A stretch of DNA of 5,154 nucleotides, from the NCBI GenBank assembly GCA_964524755.1, contig CAZGDR010000084.1, positions 1 through 5,154 of the forward strand, read 5' to 3'. The position numbers were made by a program, and so were the translations under genes. The notes under the pieces were generated by a model. The model was not told where the DNA came from, did not search any database, and saw only the letters and a list, made by a program, of their open reading frames with translations. The stretch comes from JAQVOO01 sp964524755 (lineage in GTDB: Bacteria; Spirochaetota; Spirochaetia; Sphaerochaetales; Sphaerochaetaceae). Positions 1 through 5,154 of this stretch are shown in pieces (within the stretch, counting starts at the first letter, position 1; each line of letters begins with the position of its first letter).

Positions 1-302
1 TTTTATATGTGACACTATCATCTACATATGAGATAAGCAATATTACTTCTACCAACCTACTTGACCTTTATGCCTGAATCGGATAAGTTGCTTATTAAGA
101 ATTAAAGCAGGTCTGGTGACGTTAACGGGGTTCAATTCCCTAACTAGCTTAACCCGTACGATTATCTTTACGATTTTCGTGGTAAAAAGGTGTGATTCGG
201 ATTGTAGTTGATTAGGTGATTGTAAGTTAAGCCCAGTGATTGTCCCATGCTGGAGGCTGCAAGTTGATCCAAAAAAACAATACCGAACGCGCCTTTTTCG
301 TT
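1..302. other. Non-coding or unassigned left flank, no supported gene
   Basis: This A/T-rich stretch lies downstream of the phospholipase D gene. Stop codons are frequent in all reading frames. The only frame open from the left edge (plus strand, ending with TGA at 75-77) gives about 24 residues that I do not recognise, so the tail of a gene running in from the left cannot be excluded. Small repeats are visible: an 8-base inverted repeat (33-40 with 88-95), a tight hairpin ATAAG-TTG-CTTAT at 83-95, and GTGATTGT twice, at 216-223 and 236-243. A weak terminator-like element for the minus-strand gene may lie at 262-300: a CGAA/TTCG stem around a 9-base loop, followed after a few bases by seven T on the transcript strand. 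The stem is only 4 pairs, so I do not call it as a terminator. No tRNA, promoter or mobile element is convincing. Confidence 0.55.
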
Positions 303-1694
303 TTATAAGAGATATTCAAAAAACAATACAATTTTCGATAAAACCCCTACTCCTACTCTTTCAACCCTCGAAACCTCTCCTTCTCGTACCTGATCATCTA
401 GTAGATAGGTGTAGTCGCGAGCTACAAGTAAACTATTGTCTAGGTCTGCCTGAACTTCATTTTTTAATTCATTCGTGAATTCTTTACTGACTATTACCAC
501 CATAGATTCCGTATCCAAATAGCTACTTCTTGCATCTAAATTAAAAGTTCCCACAACGCTTATAACGTCATCAAATATATAGGTTTTACTATGGATAGAG
601 TCTGGTCCTTGGTATTCATAGACGTTAATACCATTATCGACAATTTTTTTTCTGTGGTTAGTATATGCTGATTTAGCAATAGGATTTGGACTTGAAAATA
701 AAGAGTTTGTTAACATATCTACCTTCTCAAGGTCTATATCGTATCGATTAAACTCAGCTTTCATCTCTCGCGAAGGGATAACATAGGGGCTTTGCACAAA
801 TATCGACTCTTCTGCTTGGGCAGCTAAATCCAATAATACCTGTAAACACCATGGATCTTGGTTAACTCGGCCAATAGGGTTACGCACGAAGTGGATACTT
901 TCAGTCGGTATTGTATGCTCATACCAATCAACATCAATACCACTTCTTTCCGTGCTAGGATACCGCTGCCTCAGGTTTTCATTGTACCGTTTACGCTTCT
1001 TGATCTGTCTTGCAGTCAAGGTTTTCGAAGATGTTTTGGAATAAGGATGATACCAAAGCTCTTCAAAATAGTGTTGTATTCCATCTAGTATACTCTGAGG
1101 ATTATCTTTCAGAATAAGTACGTCCCGATCTTTTACATGACGAGCAGTTCCAACCTCTTCCAAATAGTACTTATCTCCAATATTTCTTCCTCCAATTAAT
1201 GCTAAGGCACCATCAATTACCATAGTCTTTTCATGTAATCGATTGTGCCAAGCCCAAGGGAGTAATGGGTTAAAAGGTTCATAAACTTTCAATGCTATTT
1301 TCGGATGGGCTTCAAATCCTCGTAACCCTTCTTTCAAATTTCCCTTTAAGTGGACAATTTGAGGAAGTCCATCCAATAATATTCTAACCTCAACACCTCG
1401 GTCAGCTGCCGCTAAAATAGCGCCTAGCAGTGAGTCAGTGAATTCTCCGTCAATAAAGATATAGTACGAAATATCGATGTTTGATTGGGCGTGTTCAATC
1501 AGACTCAGTCGTATTCGTGCTCCATCTTCACCTGACTCAACCAGTGCTACTCGATCCAAGCTGGTTGAAGAGACTATTTGGGGCTCTTTCACTTTTGGCT
1601 CATGGACAGCAAACAATAATACAGCGGAGACGATTATAAAAATGAGATAGAGTGCTACAATACTTATAAGTATTCTTTTGAATAATTTTTTCAA
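303..1694 (-). CDS. Phospholipase D superfamily protein, cardiolipin synthase ClsC/YmdC-like
   Basis: A 463-residue membrane-anchored protein with two HKD catalytic motifs. Residues 1-7 are basic and 8-30 form one strong hydrophobic segment, so it is probably held in the membrane by its N-terminus. Motif 1 is H154-x-K156-x4-D161 followed by GGRN at 168-171. Motif 2 is H368-x-K370-x4-D375 followed by GTFN at 382-385. Both sets of catalytic residues are intact. The start of the first domain (SYYIF at 76-80, then AADRGVEVRILLDG at 96-109) and SPYVIP at 302-307 resemble the YmdC/ClsC branch. That family joins phosphatidyl groups to make cardiolipin at the membrane, and related proteins are phosphodiesterases, so the substrate here is inferred. 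The start is TTG at 1692-1694. No ATG, GTG or other TTG lies between it and the upstream in-frame stop at 1737-1739. Its ribosome binding site is weak (GGA 10 bases ahead). A separate promoter candidate precedes it, so it may be expressed independently of uup. Confidence 0.9.
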   Translation of the reverse strand: MKKLFKRILISIVALYLIFIIVSAVLLFAVHEPKVKEPQIVSSTSLDRVALVESGEDGARIRLSLIEHAQSNIDISYYIFIDGEFTDSLLGAILAAADRGVEVRILLDGLPQIVHLKGNLKEGLRGFEAHPKIALKVYEPFNPLLPWAWHNRLHEKTMVIDGALALIGGRNIGDKYYLEEVGTARHVKDRDVLILKDNPQSILDGIQHYFEELWYHPYSKTSSKTLTARQIKKRKRYNENLRQRYPSTERSGIDVDWYEHTIPTESIHFVRNPIGRVNQDPWCLQVLLDLAAQAEESIFVQSPYVIPSREMKAEFNRYDIDLEKVDMLTNSLFSSPNPIAKSAYTNHRKKIVDNGINVYEYQGPDSIHSKTYIFDDVISVVGTFNLDARSSYLDTESMVVIVSKEFTNELKNEVQADLDNSLLVARDYTYLLDDQVREGEVSRVERVGVGVLSKIVLFFEYLL

Positions 1695-1739
1695 AACTTG
1701 TTTTTCCGTACCTTTCGTTTCGTTATATGTATGATACTA

Positions 1740-1768
1740 ACTATATTTTTAAATGTGACTGGGAACAA
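1740..1768 (-). promoter_or_regulatory. Candidate sigma-70/sigma-A promoter for the phospholipase D gene
   Basis: Read on the minus strand, TTGTTC (1763-1768, 3 of 6 matches to the -35 consensus) is followed after exactly 17 bases by TATAGT (1740-1745, 5 of 6 matches to the -10 consensus). Transcription would begin near 1733, leaving a leader of about 39 bases before the TTG start. The gap is A/T-rich, as expected for a promoter. The -35 box overlaps one arm of a 7-base inverted repeat (TGGGAAC 1760-1766, GTTCCCA 1806-1812), which could be an operator. This is a pattern match only. Confidence 0.45.
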
Positions 1769-1877
1769 AGCGTTATTAATTATTTCTCGTGAAATCTTTT
1801 AAGACGTTCCCATCTGTTCAACAACTCGATTGTATCATGTTTGCACCGGCTATGCACAACCTATACACAGATAGTAT

Positions 1878-3728
1878 TCACTCTTTGCTGGCAAGTTCTT
1901 CCCATCTCATCATCTTCTTCTCAAGAATTTTACGGGTAGCACTATAATCTTGTGTTCGTTGAGCTAACGTAGCAGGATCACTTTCCTCAGCACTAAAACT
2001 CGTTTCCAGATGAGTAATCTTGGTTTCTAGGACATCAATTTCGCCAAGTAATGTCTCCAACTCTTTTTCTTCATTGAAGGTTAAACCAACTTTTTTTTGA
2101 CGTTTATTAACTCTTATCGGTTTAACGACCTCTTCTGGTTTCACCTCTACAGGCCTTGCCTCCGCTTGGTAATCACTAAAATTACCCGCAAATTCAACGA
2201 TTGATCCATCTTCACTAAAGACAAAGAGGGTATCAACAACCCGGTCCAGAAATGCCCGATCGTGCGAAACAACTAAAACGCACCCAGAAAATTCAAAAAG
2301 GTACTCTTCTAAACGCCGAATAGTGTCTATATCTAAATCGTTAGTGGGTTCATCCAGGAGAAGAAAGTTAGGCCCTCGCATAAGGACGCTAACAAGATAG
2401 AGACGTCGACGCTCTCCGCCACTGAGGGTGCTAATGGGGAGCCGGTGGAAGGAGACAGGGAATCCAAATAATTCTAAAAAGCGAGGAGCACTCAACGTTT
2501 GCCCTGGACCAAGGGTAACTTCTTCAGCTATTTCCGTAACATGGCCTAAGACTGTTTGCGTGTAATCCATTGGAGAATCATTTTGATCATAATAGCCAAA
2601 GACCGAATTTATCCCAACATCGATGGTTCCGACAGTCGGTTCTGTGTGTCTGGCTATCATCTCCAGTAAAGTTGTCTTACCAGACCCGTTTGGACCAATG
2701 AGACCAATTCTTTCGCCTTGGGTAAAACTATATGAAAAGGGCTGCAGAACTTCGGTTTCAGCATAGATTTTCCCCACGCCTTCCAGTTCTAAAACCTTCT
2801 TCCCCATGCGGCGATGGAGCGAGGTAAACCCAGCCATTTCACTCTGTTCAGTAGTGAGAGATTCTTGCATGGCCACAATCCGTGACTGACGTCCAAAGTC
2901 CTTGCCAGTACGGGCTTTTGGTCCCCGTGCCAACCACTCCATTTCACGCCTTAAGACTGTTTTCAAACGTTCTTGTTCTGCTTGCATACTCGATAAACGT
3001 TCTGCTCGTCGTTCCAGGAACTTCGTATAAGAACCAGGATGGGAGTACACCCTACCACGATCAAATTCAAGAATCGTGGTACACACATGATCCAATAAAT
3101 AACGATCATGTGTAACGAGTATTACTGAGATCATAGAGTTGACGAGATAGTTTTCCAACCATTCAATCGTAGGGATGTCGAGGTGGTTGGTCGGTTCATC
3201 CAATAACACTAAATCGGGATTAGCCGCAAAAGTCCGTGCAATGGCAACCTTTTTGAACATACCACCTGAAAGAATCTCCATGGGAGAGTCTAAATCTGGT
3301 CCTGCTAATTCTCCAAGAAAAGAGGAGTAGCGAGTTTCAATATCCCAACCATGCTGCAACTCTATGGCTTCCATCACTTGGTGGAGCACTTCATTTTTAG
3401 TATGGGAATCTTTCAACATAGTATAATATTTTCGCAGAAGCTGAATGCTCGGATGCTCTCCCTCTAGGAGAAAATCGGCCACAGTTTGCCCAGGCAACGA
3501 GTTTGGCTGTTGTTCTAATACTCCAATCGTTATATCCCGGGCCTTGGCAATGGTCCCTGTATCGCTCTCTAGGGTGCCGCTAAGAAGCTGTAGAAAGGTG
3601 CTTTTCCCACATCCATTTGGACCTACCAAACCAATCCTTTCACCTTGCCTCATTCCAAAAGTAACATCTTGAAAGAGTGGTCCATCTTTGAGAGTTTTTG
3701 ATATATTTTCTACCGAGAGGAGTATCAT
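1878..3728 (-). CDS. uup: ABC-F family ATPase, Uup type
   Basis: A 616-residue soluble protein with two ABC ATPase domains on one chain and no membrane segments, the layout of ABC-F proteins that act on the ribosome. Domain 1 has Walker A GPNGCGKST (36-44), signature LSGG (153-156), Walker B ending in LLDEPTNHLD (175-184) and switch H207. Domain 2 has GPNGSGKTT (345-353), LSGGE (435-439), LLDEPTNDLD (457-466) and H489. The linker at about 239-300 carries EWLARGPKARTGK (264-276), typical of Uup. Residues about 547-614 form the Uup-type C-terminal coiled coil, ending in RWEEL (608-612). The length matches Uup (about 630 in E. coli). E. coli Uup affects precise transposon excision and, like other ABC-F proteins, is linked to ribosome function; the role here is inferred. 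Oddities are Cys40 in Walker A, Met rather than Gln after the first LSGG, and an A8 run at the core/coiled-coil junction. The ATG has an AAAAGGG site 13 bases upstream inside a short hairpin. Confidence 0.95.
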   Translation of the reverse strand: MILLSVENISKTLKDGPLFQDVTFGMRQGERIGLVGPNGCGKSTFLQLLSGTLESDTGTIAKARDITIGVLEQQPNSLPGQTVADFLLEGEHPSIQLLRKYYTMLKDSHTKNEVLHQVMEAIELQHGWDIETRYSSFLGELAGPDLDSPMEILSGGMFKKVAIARTFAANPDLVLLDEPTNHLDIPTIEWLENYLVNSMISVILVTHDRYLLDHVCTTILEFDRGRVYSHPGSYTKFLERRAERLSSMQAEQERLKTVLRREMEWLARGPKARTGKDFGRQSRIVAMQESLTTEQSEMAGFTSLHRRMGKKVLELEGVGKIYAETEVLQPFSYSFTQGERIGLIGPNGSGKTTLLEMIARHTEPTVGTIDVGINSVFGYYDQNDSPMDYTQTVLGHVTEIAEEVTLGPGQTLSAPRFLELFGFPVSFHRLPISTLSGGERRRLYLVSVLMRGPNFLLLDEPTNDLDIDTIRRLEEYLFEFSGCVLVVSHDRAFLDRVVDTLFVFSEDGSIVEFAGNFSDYQAEARPVEVKPEEVVKPIRVNKRQKKVGLTFNEEKELETLLGEIDVLETKITHLETSFSAEESDPATLAQRTQDYSATRKILEKKMMRWEELASKE

Positions 3729-3748
3729 AGGGCAATATTAGCCCTTTT
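3729..3748 (-). promoter_or_regulatory. uup ribosome binding site with overlapping hairpin
   Basis: On the minus strand the leader reads AAAAGGG (3742-3748), an acceptable Shine-Dalgarno sequence, but it ends 13 bases before the ATG, which is longer than usual. The same bases form one arm of a 5-pair hairpin, AGGGC (3741-3745) with GCCCT (3729-3733) around a 7-base loop, which touches the start codon. If it forms in the mRNA it would mask the ribosome binding site. The stem is short, so control of translation is a possibility, not a demonstrated feature. Confidence 0.35.
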
Positions 3749-3774
3749 CAATCCCCTGTGGCAAGTAAGCGACC

Positions 3775-3960
3775 TCAGTCAGGCACATACTCATGTTCAT
3801 CGTCCCCTTCAAGGACAACCTCATCTGGGGTATGATTATGAGTCCCCTCCCCACGACGAGTGCGTTTGCGACGCTTCTCCAAAACTTCCCCAATATCCCA
3901 ATCAGGGTCCCGTTCATAATCAGGCTTTCTTCTAATAGTGTCTCGAGTTCCTCGCTTCAT
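3775..3960 (-). CDS. Small highly charged hypothetical protein
   Basis: A 61-residue protein that I do not recognise. By count, 14 residues are Lys or Arg and 17 are Asp or Glu, so half the chain is charged. Charge is segregated: a mixed first half with a DYERDPDWD stretch (14-22), a basic cluster KRRKRTRR (29-36), a short HNH (41-43), then an acidic tail (46-61). There is no Cys, no signal peptide and no membrane segment, so it is probably cytoplasmic and largely disordered. It is judged real because AAGGAG (3967-3972) sits 6 bases before the ATG, because it fits into the gap between two co-directed genes, and because it reads the strand of all its neighbours. It ends 46 bases before uup. 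A basic patch next to an ABC-F gene would fit RNA or ribosome binding, but that is speculation. Confidence 0.65.
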   Translation of the reverse strand: MKRGTRDTIRRKPDYERDPDWDIGEVLEKRRKRTRRGEGTHNHTPDEVVLEGDDEHEYVPD

Positions 3961-3966
3961 AACCCA

Positions 3967-3972
3967 CTCCTT
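3967..3972 (-). promoter_or_regulatory. Strong ribosome binding site of the small charged protein
   Basis: AAGGAG on the minus strand, 6 bases ahead of the ATG at 3958-3960. It is near-consensus at ideal spacing and is the main reason to accept the 61-residue reading frame as a gene and to fix its start. Confidence 0.75.
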
Positions 3973-4019
3973 CGCATCCTATAAGATACCACATAAAGTC
4001 GGGTGGCAGATTCAATTGG

Positions 4020-4454
4020 TTAACGCACTATGTCGTAAGGCCAATCAATTATTCCACCGAAGTCATAAACATTCACATACCCTAAAGCTCCTAACTTACG
4101 TGCAGCCTGTGCACTCCGATTACCACTACGGCAATAGACCAGGATCACAGCCTCTAAATCGGGTAATTCTTCAGGGCGGACTGTTTTACTGATTTTCTCG
4201 TTAGGGAGAAGTAGTGCATCTGCAATATGGCCTTGATTGTATTCACCCTCAGTGCGCACATCAAGAATTATCAGAGGCTCCTCTGAATCTATCATTTCTT
4301 TGGCTAGCTCAGGTGATATCTTCCTATATTGAGCAGTAATTGCAGTTTTCACATTAGCAGCTTCCTGCTTTATATCGGCAACCGAGCGGCCTGAACAGGA
4401 GAGAAAGAGAACTCCAACAATCACTACAGCTATCACTATACTCATCAGACGCAT
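4020..4454 (-). CDS. Rhodanese-domain protein, probable lipoprotein
   Basis: A 144-residue protein with an N-terminal export signal and one rhodanese domain. Residues 5-18 are hydrophobic and are followed by FLSC with Cys20, a probable lipid attachment site; position -3 is Phe rather than the usual Leu, so the lipobox is slightly off consensus. After a linker (21-45), the domain runs from about 46 to 144. It shows DVRTEGEY (65-72), GHI (75-77), the active-site loop CRSGNRS with catalytic Cys108 (108-114), and the closing GG (133-134) and W138. Single-domain rhodaneses move sulfane sulfur through a Cys persulfide. The true acceptor of this one is unknown, and it would act outside the cytoplasmic membrane. 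The ATG is supported by GAGGAG (4461-4466) 6 bases upstream. The gene lies 52 bases after the TrkA-type gene and 59 before the small charged protein. A one-pass membrane anchor instead of lipidation is the main alternative. Confidence 0.9.
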   Translation of the reverse strand: MRLMSIVIAVVIVGVLFLSCSGRSVADIKQEAANVKTAITAQYRKISPELAKEMIDSEEPLIILDVRTEGEYNQGHIADALLLPNEKISKTVRPEELPDLEAVILVYCRSGNRSAQAARKLGALGYVNVYDFGGIIDWPYDIVR

Positions 4455-4460
4455 TATAAA

Positions 4461-4466
4461 CTCCTC
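4461..4466 (-). promoter_or_regulatory. Ribosome binding site of the rhodanese gene
   Basis: GAGGAG on the minus strand, 6 bases before the ATG at 4452-4454. It selects this start over the in-frame Met at residue 4. Confidence 0.7.
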
Positions 4467-4474
4467 TCACCACT

Positions 4475-4503
4475 AATATGCAAAAAGGGAAGGTCCCAGT
4501 CAA
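4475..4503 (-). promoter_or_regulatory. Candidate promoter for the rhodanese gene, or weak terminator
   Basis: On the minus strand TTGACT (4498-4503, 5 of 6 to the -35 consensus) is followed after 17 bases by CATATT (4475-4480, 4 of 6 to the -10 consensus). Transcription would start near 4468, leaving only about 14 bases of leader, just enough to include the GAGGAG site. The spacer itself contains GGGA-CCT-TCCC followed by five T (4482-4497), which looks like a very small intrinsic terminator for the preceding TrkA-type gene. The stem is only 4 pairs, so strong termination is unlikely. Both readings are tentative. Confidence 0.35.
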
Positions 4504-4506
4504 GTT

Positions 4507-5154
4507 TTATTTATCATTTGCCTTCTCAAACACAGCGATGTCTTCATTTGTTCCAATAACAACAAGCCCATCATGTTCTTGTAATTGCAGATCAGCATCG
4601 ATATCAACTAATGTTTTATCATCACGGGTAAGGGCAATAATATTTAAATGAAATTTTTTACGAAAATTTAGCTCCTGTATGGTTTTCCCGTGATATCGAT
4701 CAGAAAGCCTTATCTCGGTAACACTAATATTTTCATCAAGTTCTAAAAAATCGAGCGTTCTCAATGATACGAGAGCTTTAGCAAGGCGGACGCCGCTATC
4801 AGCTTCGGGGTAGATGACCTCTGCCCCAATTTTCTCTAATACCCGTCCATGGTCGTCACTATTAGCCTTTGCTATTACGCGTGGGACTTCTAGCTCAATC
4901 ACATTGAGCGTCGCTAGGATGTTAGATTCAATATCTTTGCCAATACAGATTATCACTGTACCACAGTGAGAGACTCCCGATTCAATCAAAACCTCGCGTG
5001 TGATTGAATCAACGGGATGCACATGTTCTATCTCATCTTTAACTAAAGCAAGTTTAGTTTCGTCGATCTCCAAGACGACCACTTCTTTCCCCGCCCGTGC
5101 TAACTCTAAGGCCAGCGCTGTTCCAAACCTTCCGAGTCCTATTATCCCAAAACT
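4507..5154 (-). CDS. TrkA/KtrA-type potassium uptake regulator (5' end outside window)
   Basis: The frame is open to the right edge of the window, so 215 residues are visible and only a few N-terminal ones are missing; KtrA of Bacillus subtilis is about 220. The GTG at 5080-5082 is an internal Val codon, not the start. The visible protein opens with the Rossmann nucleotide-binding turn GIIGLGRFGTA (visible residues 3-13) and an acidic end of the second strand, EIDE (29-32), which normally holds the adenosine ribose. This is an RCK-N domain, binding NAD(H) or ATP/ADP. The rest, from about residue 130, is a TrkA-C (RCK-C) domain. Proteins of this kind form cytoplasmic rings that gate a membrane potassium channel subunit (TrkH/KtrB). 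No such subunit is visible; it may lie upstream outside the window. The rhodanese gene follows 52 bases downstream. Confidence 0.93.
   Translation of the reverse strand, partial: SFGIIGLGRFGTALALELARAGKEVVVLEIDETKLALVKDEIEHVHPVDSITREVLIESGVSHCGTVIICIGKDIESNILATLNVIELEVPRVIAKANSDDHGRVLEKIGAEVIYPEADSGVRLAKALVSLRTLDFLELDENISVTEIRLSDRYHGKTIQELNFRKKFHLNIIALTRDDKTLVDIDADLQLQEHDGLVVIGTNEDIAVFEKANDK

Noticed and set aside
126..142. tRNA T-arm-like sequence (GGGGTTCAATTCCC)
   Set aside because: The stem has four pairs at most, no matching acceptor, D or anticodon arms lie upstream at the right distance, and no CCA follows. A decayed tRNA or attachment site is possible but unsupported.
262..300. Intrinsic terminator of the phospholipase D gene
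   Set aside because: There is a run of seven T on the transcript strand, but the only stem before it is four pairs (CGAA/TTCG), with several unpaired bases between stem and T run. That is too weak to call.
236..478. Plus-strand open frame of 80 codons
   Set aside because: It starts with a non-ATG codon in the gene-free flank and runs antisense through the end of the phospholipase D gene. It has no ribosome binding site, and its composition matches a shadow frame.
858..1088. Plus-strand open frame antisense to the phospholipase D gene
   Set aside because: It lies entirely within a well-supported gene on the other strand, and its translation resembles no domain.
2882..3672. Two plus-strand open frames (2882-3115 and 3445-3672) antisense to uup
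   Set aside because: Both lie inside conserved ATPase-domain coding sequence and have no recognisable domains or ribosome binding sites.
3793..4192. Plus-strand open frames opposite the small charged protein and the rhodanese gene
   Set aside because: The minus-strand frames there have strong ribosome binding sites and, for the rhodanese, clear motifs. The plus-strand frames overlap each other and look like shadows.
5080..5082. GTG as the start codon of the TrkA/KtrA-type protein
   Set aside because: The frame stays open to the window edge, and the 24 codons upstream encode the nucleotide-binding glycine turn of the family, so the GTG is an internal Val.

Overview
The window looks like chromosomal DNA of a bacterium of moderate-to-low GC, most likely a Bacillota (Clostridia-type) species. 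This rests on strong purine-rich Shine-Dalgarno sites (AAGGAG, GAGGAG), A/T-rich gaps, a TTG start and the resemblance of the potassium regulator to KtrA/TrkA proteins of Gram-positives. The assignment is an inference; no rRNA or other decisive marker is present.

Every credible gene lies on the minus strand, so the order of transcription runs from the right edge to the left. At 4507-5154 is the 3' part of a TrkA/KtrA-type regulator of potassium uptake whose first few codons lie outside the window. After 52 bases comes a small rhodanese-domain protein with a lipoprotein-like signal (4020-4454). After 59 bases comes a 61-residue, extremely charged hypothetical protein with an excellent ribosome binding site (3775-3960). 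After 46 bases comes a full-length Uup-type ABC-F ATPase (1878-3728). A wider gap of 183 bases, holding a good promoter candidate, precedes a membrane-anchored phospholipase D superfamily protein resembling ClsC/YmdC cardiolipin synthases (303-1694). Bases 1-302 hold no gene that can be supported.

The first four genes are spaced closely enough to share a transcript, though promoter-like sequences lie ahead of the rhodanese gene and ahead of uup. The genes do not form one obvious pathway: they touch potassium homeostasis, sulfur/redox chemistry at the cell surface, ribosome function and phospholipid synthesis. They read as housekeeping or stress-related genes rather than a defence island or mobile element. 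No transposase, integrase, CRISPR array, tRNA or rRNA was seen.

The points most worth a second look are an A8 run in uup exactly at the junction between the ATPase core and the C-terminal coiled coil, where slippage in either direction terminates almost at once; the charged orphan protein upstream of uup; a hairpin covering the uup ribosome binding site; and two DnaA-box-like direct repeats just past the uup stop codon. None of these amounts to a clear new system.
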